Shown here one piece after another: positions 8,789 to 18,817 of a stretch of 64,000 nt of DNA. The position numbers were made by a program, and so were the translations under genes. This DNA is from Neorhodopirellula pilleata (lineage in GTDB: Bacteria; Planctomycetota; Planctomycetia; Pirellulales; Pirellulaceae): assembly GCF_007859915.1 (NCBI RefSeq), contig NZ_SJPM01000009.1:263982-327981 (forward strand). Direction: 5' to 3'. The notes under the pieces were generated by a model. The model saw nothing but the letters and a program-made list of their open reading frames with translations. It was not told the origin of the DNA and searched no databases. How positions within the stretch are numbered: position 1 is the first letter of the stretch; every line of letters starts with the position of its first letter.

Positions 8789-9827
8789 GATGCCCGCCCT
8801 CGTGCAGGAAATTGGTGGTTCGAACGGCGACCAAAATCATCGCGTCGCGTTTGACATCGTCGACCGGACCGCCGACACGCAAGTTCAATTCGCGGCACCG
8901 CTCGATCATTTCTTGGACGACCTGATCGATCGTGTATGCGTACTCACCGGTCCATTTGGCGACGGTGCTTCGGAGTTCATTGCGAATCCGGGTCAAGAAC
9001 GCGGCCGCAGTCGGATTGCGGCTGTGAGCAGGATCGGACGAAAACAATTTCTGCAAATCGTTGTCGTAGACGCTGGGGAGATCCAATCCGTAATGGCTGC
9101 GTTTGCGTTCGTAATGCGCGCGAAGTGTCCGGCGGATTTTGGAAATCGGATCGACCGTTGCGCGGGATTGCACCGGAGCTTTCTTGCCTTGCAGGGATTG
9201 CATCAGCTCGTCGACGGTTTCAAGTTTTTTCTTGGCGGGCCAATTCCGATACCGGGTCCGCCAACGCGAGCCCGGCCGCAGCCAAACGGCAAACGTTTCG
9301 GCAAAATCTTCCAGGGGATGCGATTGAGCGTACCACATTTCAAGATGAAGCACGTAGTCGCGGCTGGACGGTTTGAGCTGATAGGATTCGGGGTAGGTTT
9401 GCGAGGGTTTGCCGAAGACGTCTCGAAAGACCGACTTGCGACGAATTCGAAACGCCGTGTCGATCGCGTGCCCGGCCTCGTGACGTAAAATTTTCATGCA
9501 CCATTCGTGGGTGCCGCCTTCGACGTCGAGCAATTGTTTTCGTTCCAATCGCATCAATCGCCGATGGGCCAAATAGAATGGGATCGCCACCCCGGGAACG
9601 TCATCCGGAGAAAACCAATCATCACTGAGCCAGAAGTGAGGACGAAACGACAAGCCACGTTCGGCCAGTTCGTGATAAAGTTGATCGATGCGTTGTTCGA
9701 GATACGTACCCGCGATGGTCAGCTTGAGGTCGCAAATCCGCATGTCGAGCAACTGATTGTCCGACATGGACAATAGCGGGTCGCTCGATCGTTCCGGTTC
9801 GGATCGGACTGGCTTGGGTTTGGCCAT
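8775..9827 (-). CDS. Putative zinc-binding metallopeptidase
   Basis: About 350 residues from ATG 9827; an in-frame TTG at 9884 would add 19 residues, but the MAKPKP start is more natural. Seen: the gluzincin-type HEAGH motif near residue 150 and a downstream EDFAETFA stretch that probably provides the third zinc ligand, as in the 'putative zinc-binding metallopeptidase' family. No signal peptide, so probably cytoplasmic. The ATP-grasp gene overlaps its end by 14 bp. A peptide or amide made by one and processed by the other is conceivable, but only the coupling is seen. The start region faces a glycosyltransferase gene across a roughly 100-bp divergent spacer. Confidence 0.78.
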   Translation of the reverse strand: MAKPKPVRSEPERSSDPLLSMSDNQLLDMRICDLKLTIAGTYLEQRIDQLYHELAERGLSFRPHFWLSDDWFSPDDVPGVAIPFYLAHRRLMRLERKQLLDVEGGTHEWCMKILRHEAGHAIDTAFRIRRKSVFRDVFGKPSQTYPESYQLKPSSRDYVLHLEMWYAQSHPLEDFAETFAVWLRPGSRWRTRYRNWPAKKKLETVDELMQSLQGKKAPVQSRATVDPISKIRRTLRAHYERKRSHYGLDLPSVYDNDLQKLFSSDPAHSRNPTAAAFLTRIRNELRSTVAKWTGEYAYTIDQVVQEMIERCRELNLRVGGPVDDVKRDAMILVAVRTTNFLHEGGHRATL

Positions 9828-9931
9828 CGCGAAAAAATCAACCTGATGTCGTGCGAATGTGTTCGGGCGAATGTGTTCTAGCAATTGTGTTCGGGTTTCG
9901 ACCGACGCAGTCTATTCAACGAAAGCCGATC

Positions 9932-11248
9932 TTGAAACTCGTTTATCTCACCGCCGGTGCCGCAGGCATGTATTGCGGCAGTTGCATGCACGACAACGCA
10001 CTCGCTCGAGCTCTCATTCGTCGCGGCCACGACGTGTTGTTGCAACCGATCTACACGCCGATTCGGACCGACGAGACGGATGTATCAACAACGTCAGTGA
10101 TGTTCGGCGGGATTCACGTCTACTTGTTGCAGCGTGTGCCGTTGCTGCGTTATTTGCCACGGTCGTTGCGATCGTGGATGGATCGGCCGGGTTTGATTCG
10201 CTGGGCGACTCGCCGGGCGGTCAAGACCGACCCCGCTCAGTTGGGCAGTTTGACGCTCTCGATGCTACGGGGTCGCGACGGACGGCAAGCCGAAGAAGTC
10301 GAGCGAATGGCCGAGTGGTTGAGCCGAGACGTGCGGCCCGACGCGATCGTTTTATCCAACCTGTTGATCGGCGGCGCGATCCCCGAGATCGCCCGGCGAT
10401 TGCCAGACACTCGGATCATTGTGATCTTGCAAGGCGATGATATTTTTTTGGATCACTTGCCCGATGAAGCGAGATCCGAAGCGATCGAATTGTGCGGCGA
10501 GCTTGCCAAACATGTCGACATGTTCATCACCAACAGTCGCTTCTATCAAAACAAAATGGGGGCGATGTTCGGCATCGACGAATCGAAGTTCGTGATTCAC
10601 CCCCTATCGATCGACTTGACCGCATTTGAAGGCGATTCGACCGAGTCCTCATTATTGTCGCCGGCGATCGCCAAAGCGGACGGGGAGTTTCGGATCGGTT
10701 ACATGGCCCGGATCGCCCCCGAAAAAGGGCTGCATTTGTTGGCCGAGGCGTTCGCCCATTTGGCAAAGGATCCGACTCACGATCGGATCACCTTGCACGC
10801 GGCCGGTTGGCTCGGTGAGCATAACGAGGCGTACTTGCGAGATATTCAAGCGAGGATGCGAACGGCGGGTTTGGCGGATCGGTTTGTGTACCACGGCAGT
10901 CCCGACTTGGCGGAAAAGGTTCGCTTGATGCGGAGTTTTGACGTGATGAGCGTTCCGTCCCCGTACGAGGATCCCAAGGGATTGTTCGTGCTCGAGTCGA
11001 TCGCTGCCGGAGTGCCGGTTGTGCAGCCCGCCCACGGTGCTTTTCCCGAATTGATCGAGTCGACCGGCGGCGGGGAATGTTTTACACCGGAAGACCATCA
11101 CGACCTCGCCAGTCGTTTGGTCTCGTTTTATCGAGACCCGACCCGCCGGAAACGATCGATCGAATCGGCACGCGAGAGATTGAAATCCCATCACAGCATC
11201 GAAGTAGCCGCCAAACGAATGGAAGAGCTAATCGCCAGGGGCGAGTAG
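9932..11248 (+). CDS. GT4-type glycosyltransferase
   Basis: 438 residues from TTG 9932 (KLVYLTAGAAGMYCGSC follows, the usual N-terminus of this family); an upstream in-frame GTG at 9851 would add an unnatural 27-residue tail. The C-terminal Rossmann domain shows GYMARIAPEKGLHLLAEAF and the E-x7-E region PSPYEDPKGLFVLESIAAG, as in GT-B retaining enzymes using nucleotide sugars. The product may be a capsular, lipid or exopolysaccharide glycoside. Divergent from the metallopeptidase/ATP-grasp pair. The stop codon lies inside a GCGAGTGG tandem repeat, so the last codons may derive from it. Confidence 0.88.
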   Translation: MKLVYLTAGAAGMYCGSCMHDNALARALIRRGHDVLLQPIYTPIRTDETDVSTTSVMFGGIHVYLLQRVPLLRYLPRSLRSWMDRPGLIRWATRRAVKTDPAQLGSLTLSMLRGRDGRQAEEVERMAEWLSRDVRPDAIVLSNLLIGGAIPEIARRLPDTRIIVILQGDDIFLDHLPDEARSEAIELCGELAKHVDMFITNSRFYQNKMGAMFGIDESKFVIHPLSIDLTAFEGDSTESSLLSPAIAKADGEFRIGYMARIAPEKGLHLLAEAFAHLAKDPTHDRITLHAAGWLGEHNEAYLRDIQARMRTAGLADRFVYHGSPDLAEKVRLMRSFDVMSVPSPYEDPKGLFVLESIAAGVPVVQPAHGAFPELIESTGGGECFTPEDHHDLASRLVSFYRDPTRRKRSIESARERLKSHHSIEVAAKRMEELIARGE

Positions 11249-11273
11249 CGAGTGGCGAGTGGCGAGTGGCGAG
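11241..11273. repeat. GCGAGTGG tandem repeat
   Basis: About four copies of the octamer GCGAGT(A/G)G. The first copy contains the stop codon of the glycosyltransferase gene. Confidence 0.8.
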
Positions 11274-11291
11274 ATCGGTCGGATCCTAGAC

Positions 11292-11399
11292 CGCCAATAG
11301 CCAATAGCCAACCGCAAATAGCCAATAGCCAATAGCCAATAGCCAACCGCAAATAGCCAATAGCCAACCGCCAATAGCTAAAAGCCATTAGCCAATAGC
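11292..11399. repeat. CAATAGC heptamer repeat tract
   Basis: Roughly a dozen units of CCAATAG / CAAATAG, interspersed with CCAACCG. It sits between convergent genes. Similar TTGGCTATTAGC-like words occur in the atpG-atpD spacer near 19730-19870. Confidence 0.8.
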
Positions 11400-11434
11400 A
11401 TGCCGGGTCTGCGCCGAAGCGGCTTCGACCCAGC

Positions 11435-11968
11435 CTACTGGGGCGGGGGTGGTAGTTCCAACTCGAGTTCGCCGACCGGGGCGGGGAGGGTCAGCGGGGC
11501 GTCCAATTGGATCGGTTCGGGGAGGATCGTATCGGCTTCGTTTTCGGTTCGATCGGGGCGGGGGCCGACGGCCAAGACTTCCCAGGGCTTCGGATAGAAA
11601 TAATGCTGCTCGACTCGGCGAGGCGGGCAGTGCTTGCCGTTGACGAAACCTTTGACGCCGTTGTCGTCATACAGGCCCAGCGATTCGGCGCGATGAAACG
11701 CCATCGCCTCTTGGCTCGACGGTGCGATCTTCGCCGCGATCTTGCCGCCGATGTACGACGGGCGATTGTATTGACGGCGATACGACTCCGGTAAACGGGT
11801 ACCCAGTGGCGGGATCGGATCGATTCGAGGGGTTCCTTCAAATGGCGTCCATGGCCAAGACGTGTGACTCAGCGGCCATGCCGCGTGAACCGTAGCGACA
11901 CCCGGACACGTCACCAGGAACGAAAAAGCGAATGTGATCGCCGCAGTCAATTGAATCGAAACTCGCAC
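11435..11968 (-). CDS. Small secreted protein of unknown function
   Basis: 177 residues from GTG 11968, chosen because GGAGAGG lies seven bases upstream and the protein then begins with a clear signal peptide (basic MRVS, hydrophobic core to about residue 25, VHAAW). An upstream in-frame start would bury this signal. The mature part is proline-rich with no recognised domain and ends in ELELELPPPPQ. Exported to periplasm or surface by inference. It follows the CNNM gene by 157 bp on the same strand. Confidence 0.6.
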   Translation of the reverse strand: MRVSIQLTAAITFAFSFLVTCPGVATVHAAWPLSHTSWPWTPFEGTPRIDPIPPLGTRLPESYRRQYNRPSYIGGKIAAKIAPSSQEAMAFHRAESLGLYDDNGVKGFVNGKHCPPRRVEQHYFYPKPWEVLAVGPRPDRTENEADTILPEPIQLDAPLTLPAPVGELELELPPPPQ

Positions 11969-12125
11969 CGGTATTCCTCTCCGCAATAGAAGCCCTCGGA
12001 CGAGACATGTCATCGACGTTTGGAGCGGTGGGACTGATGCGAACGTCACCATCGGCGCGACACGAGCACACCGATCAACGCGTACGACCGATTAGGTAAA
12101 CTTTGCCGTTGAGATTGAGGGCGAA

Positions 12126-13208
12126 TCAGGAATCCCGAGGTTCACCTTCCAAACGTAAACCCCGCTTGGCGGCTCGTTCTTGCCATCGTTTGCGGGCGAA
12201 GGATTGCATGTCGACTTCCGCGTCGGATTCGTCGACGATTTCCAGTCCGAGCAAAGTTTCGACGAGATCTTCGAGCGTGACCAATCCCACAACGCTGCCG
12301 TATTGGTCCGTCACCATTGCCAAATGAAATCTTCCCTCGAGCAGCATTTCGAGGAGCTGCGGTAACGGTGTGGCTGCTTGGACCGTTTTAATCGGACGGG
12401 CGAATTCTTTGAGTGTACGGGTGGACTCGTCACGAGCCTGAGCGATCAACAGATCGTTCTTAAGCACAAATCCGGTCAGTTCGTCGAGCTTGTCGTGATA
12501 GATCGGGATTCGGGAAACCGGCAAGCTATCTTGGGACGCGAATACGTCGTCGATTTTGGTGGATTCCGGATAGGCGATGATCACGACACGCGGCGTCATG
12601 ATGTCGCTCGCTTTTAAGTCGGGCATCTTCATCAACGCCCGAAACACCCGCGACTCGTGATCTTCAAGCACGCCTTGCTGGGCACCGATTTCGGCCATGG
12701 CGGTCAATTCGTCGCGAGTCAACGCATGATGACTTTTGCCGCCCGAGAGCCACTTCGTCAACAACTCACTGAGCCAAACGAGCGGATAGAGAACCAAGAT
12801 CAAGTACTCGACACTCGCTCCCACCGACGGACCGAGACTTCGCCAATGTAACGCACCGAGTGTCTTGGGAATGATTTCACTGAAGACGAGAATCAACAAC
12901 GTCATCAGAGCGCTCGCGATGCCCACCGCGTTTTCACCGAGGTATCCTTCGCCACCGTAGACCGCGGCCGCTTGAGCACCGACGCCGGCTGCCCCGATCG
13001 TGTGAGCGATCGTGTTGAGTGACAAGATCGCCGCTAACGGGCGATCGACATTGGCCTTGAGTCGACGCAGACGCTCGGCCGCTTTCGAGTTCTTGTCCTT
13101 TAGGGTCGCGATGAATGAAGGCGTGACCGACAACAAGACCGCCTCGGCGACGCTGCAATAGAACGAAAAACCGATGGCGACGACGAGGTACGTCAGAAGT
13201 AAGAACAT
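12126..13208 (-). CDS. CNNM (DUF21) / CBS-domain membrane protein
   Basis: About 360 residues; ATG 13208, with an alternative TTG two codons upstream. The N-terminal half (to about 150) has three to four hydrophobic segments with the AEAVLLSVTPSF and VFSEIIPKTLGA signatures of the CNNM/DUF21 transmembrane domain. A tandem CBS pair follows (DIMTPRVVI near 200, DQYGSVVGLVTLEDLVE near 305). CorC/CNNM proteins are linked to Mg2+ or Co2+ export and are regulated by nucleotide binding to CBS. There is no C-terminal CorC_HlyC domain: the protein ends shortly after CBS2 in a basic/acidic tail. Its promoter side faces a palindromic element. Confidence 0.85.
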   Translation of the reverse strand: MFLLLTYLVVAIGFSFYCSVAEAVLLSVTPSFIATLKDKNSKAAERLRRLKANVDRPLAAILSLNTIAHTIGAAGVGAQAAAVYGGEGYLGENAVGIASALMTLLILVFSEIIPKTLGALHWRSLGPSVGASVEYLILVLYPLVWLSELLTKWLSGGKSHHALTRDELTAMAEIGAQQGVLEDHESRVFRALMKMPDLKASDIMTPRVVIIAYPESTKIDDVFASQDSLPVSRIPIYHDKLDELTGFVLKNDLLIAQARDESTRTLKEFARPIKTVQAATPLPQLLEMLLEGRFHLAMVTDQYGSVVGLVTLEDLVETLLGLEIVDESDAEVDMQSFARKRWQERAAKRGLRLEGEPRDS

Positions 13209-13249
13209 ATTCAAAGCAACTAAGACGGATGATGGATCGTTGCCCGAGT

Positions 13250-13375
13250 CTAGCGGGCTGTTGATTTAATCGTAACCCGAAGCGTCAGCGAGGGATTCAT
13301 CACCATTAAGTCCTTTGTATGTATCCCTCGCTCACGCTTCGGGTTTCGATGAGGACTAAATCAACAGCCCGCTAG
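13250..13375. repeat. Palindromic element, copy 2 (most complete)
   Basis: The left arm begins CTAGCGGGCTGTTGATTTAA, then TCGTAACCCGAAGCGTCAGC and GAGGGAT (to 13296). The right arm is its near-complement (13323-13375), giving about 50-bp arms around a 26-bp centre. It lies between the CNNM gene and the ATP synthase operon. The spacer 13376-13563 holds a 26-codon ATG frame at about 13387 of doubtful value and nothing else recognised. Confidence 0.9.
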
Positions 13376-13563
13376 CATGGATACGATGAGCGATCATCGA
13401 AGACGTCGGGTTGTCCCGACCGGACGTTTTCTGGCGTTGCTCAACTCGATCGCTTTGTTAGTCTGAACGTCCCCTTCGCCTCGCGACCGCTGCTGTCGCG
13501 ACCCAGCACGATCATCCTCCTGTTGAGAGCACCGTCATCGATCGCCCCTACCAAAGAATCCTG

Positions 13564-14154
13564 TTGATCGTCGCCGGCGTTTGGCTCCTCGGGACTTTGG
13601 GGCTGACGGCGTGGGCATGGTCGCTCGGTCCGCAGACGCTGCTCGGGCTCAGCGCGGACCAGGTGGGGACGATTTCGGTGGCAAGCGGGTTGGTCGCGTT
13701 GGTTTCGATCCTGCCCGGATGTCAGGTGGCGGTAGGCGAAACGGACCTGCCCACGACAGCGAAGGCAGAACCCGACAAAACCACCGACGACGACACCGAC
13801 GAGGTTTCCGACGATGTTTCCGACACAGCGGAGGGCTGCGGTCAATTGACGCAGTCGGCGTCCGTCGAGCGTTTGGGCAATGCGTTTTTGGTTGGAATGT
13901 TGATTCGCTTGGCTGGGACCGTTGCGTTGTTTTTGGCCAGCAGTTATTACTTGGACGCTGCTTTTCTGGAACGTGCGAACGAACTTCCAGCCGACCTTTC
14001 CGACGCACCCTCAATCGACCTGACTTCGAGCGGCGTGACCGCGACGCAGATCGCCGCCTGGGTACTCGGTTGGCATTTGGCGTTGTTGCTGACCGAGGTG
14101 GTCGCACTCGCCCGCGAGATACAACAAATCAACCTCAACGATCCATCATGTTGA
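13564..14154 (+). CDS. AtpI-position membrane protein
   Basis: 196 residues, first gene of the ATP synthase cluster and overlapping atpB by 7 bp. Two hydrophobic stretches (residues 1-20 and 32-50) are followed by a strongly acidic linker (TTDDDTDEVSDDVSDTAE, near 77-95) and two further hydrophobic segments. Position and size recall AtpI, which assists c-ring assembly or Mg2+ supply, but the sequence is not clearly AtpI. The start is uncertain: TTG 13564 is the first usual codon in a frame open from 13462, with no convincing RBS. Confidence 0.6.
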   Translation: MIVAGVWLLGTLGLTAWAWSLGPQTLLGLSADQVGTISVASGLVALVSILPGCQVAVGETDLPTTAKAEPDKTTDDDTDEVSDDVSDTAEGCGQLTQSASVERLGNAFLVGMLIRLAGTVALFLASSYYLDAAFLERANELPADLSDAPSIDLTSSGVTATQIAAWVLGWHLALLLTEVVALAREIQQINLNDPSC

Positions 14155-15209
14155 CCACTTATTTGATGCGAGCCGGCCTGTTGGCGGCTCAAGACCCGAC
14201 CGATCACGCGATCCCGCATGCGCTTCATCATTCGCCGCTTTTGAAGATTCCCACCGGCGGGACCGAGAGTGTTCCGGCGTTAGGGATTCGCGATGGGTAC
14301 TACGAATTCTTCATCACCAATCACCTGATGATGTCCGCTTTTGCGGCGTTCTGCTTGATCGTCGTGGGCATTTTGTGCTCTCGAAAAATCAGCATCTACC
14401 ACGGCGAAGGCCTTGGGCGGTATCAGACGCGTGGTCGAATTTCGCAGTTGTTCGAGACGATGTGCGCGTTCATCCGCGATGAAGTCGCCTATCCGAACTT
14501 GCGGGGGCTGACCGATAAGTACATCTATTACATCTGGACGGTGTTCTTTTTCATCCTGTTCGCGAACATTTTGGGGATTATCCCGTTCGGGTACATGTTG
14601 CAAATGCTTACCGGCGACACGCACTATTCGCATTGGGGCGGTAGTGCTACGGGCAACCTATCATTGACCGGTGTGCTAGCAGTCACTTCGCTATTCGCAA
14701 TCGTCTTCATTGGGATTCGCGAAACCAGCGTCAAGGATTTCTTGAACCACTTCAATCCGATCGGCTGGGACGGCGGCATCGGAATGCTACCGATCGCGCT
14801 GTTGTTGTACGTGCTCGAAGTTCTGTCGCTCTTGATCAAGTGCTTCGTGCTCGCCATGCGACTTTTCGGCACGATGATGGCGGGGCACTTGGTGCTCGCC
14901 GCATTCGTCGGACTGATCTTTGCCGCACGTGCCGCAGGTGACGGAACCGCCTTCGCGGTCAGTGTGCCGGTCGTGCTGGTCGGTGCCGCGTTGACGCTAT
15001 TGGAACTGTTTGTCTGCTGCTTGCAGGCGTTCATTTTTACGTTCTTGACCGTTCTGTTCATCTCGTCGATGGCTGTCCACGAACATGACGAACACCTCGA
15101 CGACGATCCCCATGCGATGGATGACGCCACTCAAATGGACCCGGACAAAATCTTTGATCCTGGTCGGATTAGCCCAGCGGTTGGTGCGAGCCATCCGGCG
15201 GGTGCCTGA
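14148..15209 (+). CDS. atpB: F0F1 ATP synthase subunit a
   Basis: 353 residues, longer than the usual 230-290. Membrane subunit forming the proton half-channels. The essential arginine is R238 in LAMRLFGTMMAGH; several long hydrophobic helices surround it. ATG 14148 overlaps the preceding gene by 7 bp. Longer than standard because of an N-terminal His-containing segment (DHAIPHALHH) and a C-terminal acidic/His tail (HEHDEHLDDDPHAMDDATQ). An in-frame upstream extension to 13581 exists but overlaps the AtpI-like gene and has no family content. Confidence 0.95.
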   Translation: MLTTYLMRAGLLAAQDPTDHAIPHALHHSPLLKIPTGGTESVPALGIRDGYYEFFITNHLMMSAFAAFCLIVVGILCSRKISIYHGEGLGRYQTRGRISQLFETMCAFIRDEVAYPNLRGLTDKYIYYIWTVFFFILFANILGIIPFGYMLQMLTGDTHYSHWGGSATGNLSLTGVLAVTSLFAIVFIGIRETSVKDFLNHFNPIGWDGGIGMLPIALLLYVLEVLSLLIKCFVLAMRLFGTMMAGHLVLAAFVGLIFAARAAGDGTAFAVSVPVVLVGAALTLLELFVCCLQAFIFTFLTVLFISSMAVHEHDEHLDDDPHAMDDATQMDPDKIFDPGRISPAVGASHPAGA

Positions 15210-15382
15210 GCAGTGCGGCAGTTTGTCGCCACTGACGCCAAGCCATGGAAAACTAGGCAAGAAAGCGCAATAACTTTGGCTTGACCCCATCGCGGACGAG
15301 ATCGAATTTATCTAAGCTCTGCCCCTCACAAAACACACTCCCCTTTGTTTACCCGCTCAAATCACAACGGAGCTCTTTGAAG

Positions 15383-15637
15383 ATGTTGGAAATGACAATG
15401 TTGTTGGCCCAAGCCATTGCAAACGACTTTGGCCGCATGGGTCTAGGTATCGGTATCGGTCTGATCATCGTGGGTGCCGGATTGGGCATCGGACGGATCG
15501 GTGGCAGTGCCGTCGACGCGATGTCCCGCCAGCCTGAAGCTGGTGGACGCATCCAAACTGCGATGATCATCGCGGCCGCTCTGATCGAAGGTGCGACCGT
15601 CATCGCACTCGTGTTTATTCTCTTGTGCCGAGGCTAA
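15383..15637 (+). CDS. atpE: F0F1 ATP synthase subunit c
   Basis: 84 residues from ATG 15383 with CGGAG about ten bases upstream; an upstream in-frame start would add 34 non-family residues. Two-helix hairpin: GIGIGLIIVGAGLGIGR helix, polar loop SRQPEAGG, and a second helix with the ion-carrying glutamate E69 in AALIEGATVIAL. The Na+-type glutamine and the ES pair are not seen, so proton coupling is more likely. The 173-bp spacer after atpB shows no gene. Confidence 0.95.
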   Translation: MLEMTMLLAQAIANDFGRMGLGIGIGLIIVGAGLGIGRIGGSAVDAMSRQPEAGGRIQTAMIIAAALIEGATVIALVFILLCRG

Positions 15638-15732
15638 CAACGCCTGTTTATTGGCGTCTTGTCGCCGGTGCATGCCGTGTGTCGTCTGGTGTTCTTTAGT
15701 TGTCCGCAAGATTCTTTCACCGAAGTTGATTG

Positions 15733-16458
15733 ATGAAACGTTTGCTCGCCCTGTGTTTGTCGTCCTGTTTGGTTGTTCCGGTCTTTGCGGCCGGACTGGC
15801 TGTCGTGGCGATGCCTTCCACCGCGATGGCTCAAGCCGAAGTGATCGAGGCAGACGCGTCGGATGTCGAGTTGCTCGACGAGGCCGATCATGATCATGAT
15901 CATGATGGTGACCACGAGCATGGGGCCGCAGGTGACCACGATGCTCATGCGGACGAAGCCAAGACACCGATCCTTTCGTTTGACTTCGGTTCAGCGTTTT
16001 GGAACTTGGTGATTTTCTTGGCCGTTTTGGCTGTCTTGTCTTTGTTCGTTTGGCCGAATGTCTTGCACGGACTACAGGCTCGCGAGGACAAGATTCGCGA
16101 AGACTTAGAGTCCGCCGAAAAGGCGAACCTGGACGCGCAGGCGATTTTGGCGGGTTACCAATCCAAGTTGGACGAAGCCGCCAAACAGGTGCAGCAAATG
16201 CTCGCCGATGCCCGCCGTGATGCCGAAGCGAACGGCCAAAAGATCATCGAACAGTCCAAGATCGAAGCGGCCACCCAGCGAGAACGGGCAGTCGCGGACA
16301 TCGAGAACGCCAAGAAAGTCGCGATGGCCGAACTTGCCAGCCAAACCTCGGAGATGGCAATGAAGGTCGCTCGCAGTGTCGTCGGCCGAGAATTGTCCGC
16401 CGACGATCATGCGGACTTAATTAAGCAGGCGATGGAGCGAATGCCGAGCAAAAACTAG
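15733..16458 (+). CDS. atpF: F0F1 ATP synthase subunit b with signal peptide
   Basis: 241 residues from ATG 15733; the usual length is 150-180. The N-terminus looks like a signal peptide (MKRLLALCLS... AMAQAE, about 1-35), followed by an acidic His/Asp-rich segment with DHDHDHDGDHEHG around 55-67. The classical membrane helix comes next (FWNLVIFLAVLAVLSLFVWP, about 90-110), then the long charged stalk helix to the end. It links F0 to delta and alpha. The extension would lie outside the membrane. Lies between atpE and atpH. Confidence 0.93.
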   Translation: MKRLLALCLSSCLVVPVFAAGLAVVAMPSTAMAQAEVIEADASDVELLDEADHDHDHDGDHEHGAAGDHDAHADEAKTPILSFDFGSAFWNLVIFLAVLAVLSLFVWPNVLHGLQAREDKIREDLESAEKANLDAQAILAGYQSKLDEAAKQVQQMLADARRDAEANGQKIIEQSKIEAATQRERAVADIENAKKVAMAELASQTSEMAMKVARSVVGRELSADDHADLIKQAMERMPSKN

Positions 16459-16578
16459 TCCGACAAGGCCAAGCATCTGTCTTGGATCCATGACTTCCGA
16501 ATTTCAGCCGGTCCGATCCGTTTGCTGAGATCCAATCCATAAAACTTTTTTCGTCGCGTCCCCACCGAGAACTCTGAA

Positions 16579-17202
16579 GTGTCCGAAATTGCTGTCCAAC
16601 CTACCGTGCTCGATGTCGGTGCCGAACAACTCGGCAAGATATACGCCCGAGCATTGTTGGGCGCGTCCGAAGCGGAAGGCTCGACCGACCAAGTCATCGA
16701 TCAGCTTAACCAGCTTTGTGATCAGGGCCTCGCGGGCAGTCAGTCTTTGCGTCTCGCTTTTGCGAGTCCGCAGATCGACGCCGATGAAAAGTGCCGCGTT
16801 TTGGATCGGTTGCTCGACGACGCGCATCCAACGCTGGTTCGGTTTCTCAAAGTCATGGCCAAGCGTCACCGTCTCGGTTACGTCGTCGCCGTTCGAGATT
16901 CCGTCACGGCGCTGTACGACGAGATGACCGGACGGTTGCTCGCCGAAGTCCGCACCGCGGTTCCGTTGACCGACTCGCTTCGCAGCGAAGTCACCGATCA
17001 ACTCGGCCAGCGTTTCGGCAAACAGGTTCGCTTACACGAAGTAGTCGATCCGGCACTGATCGGCGGTATGGTCGTTCGCGTTGGCGACACGGTGTTCGAT
17101 TCGTCCGTAGCCAGCCGGCTGGACAAGATCGGTCGAGCTGCCTCGGCCGGCTTTGCCCATCATTTGATCGCAAACTCGACTCGATTCACCAGCGCGACCT
17201 GA
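16579..17202 (+). CDS. atpH: F0F1 ATP synthase subunit delta
   Basis: 207 residues from GTG 16579. The N-terminal six-helix domain begins IYARALLGASEAEG, and the C-terminal part has the usual VVDPALIGGMVVRVGD and FDSSVASRLDKI motif. It joins the b stalk to the top of alpha3beta3. Preceded by a 120-bp spacer and followed by a 75-bp spacer to atpA, neither holding a gene. Confidence 0.93.
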   Translation: MSEIAVQPTVLDVGAEQLGKIYARALLGASEAEGSTDQVIDQLNQLCDQGLAGSQSLRLAFASPQIDADEKCRVLDRLLDDAHPTLVRFLKVMAKRHRLGYVVAVRDSVTALYDEMTGRLLAEVRTAVPLTDSLRSEVTDQLGQRFGKQVRLHEVVDPALIGGMVVRVGDTVFDSSVASRLDKIGRAASAGFAHHLIANSTRFTSAT

Positions 17203-17277
17203 TCGCAAGGCGAATCGTTTCACCCCACCCACAAAATATTCAATCACAACGTTTAAATTTAATAACGGTACGGTCCA

Positions 17278-18798
<1,521 letters not shown>

Positions 18799-18817
18799 TT
18801 CGAAAGGCGGAGAACCC

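Noticed and set aside
13581..14147. N-terminal extension of atpB over 189 codons
   Set aside because: It overlaps the AtpI-position gene entirely and has no homologous content; ATG 14148 fits the family.
15383..15637. Na+-coupled ATP synthase
   Set aside because: Subunit c lacks the usual Na+ ligand glutamine and the Glu-Ser pair; the Glu is followed by Gly, fitting proton coupling.
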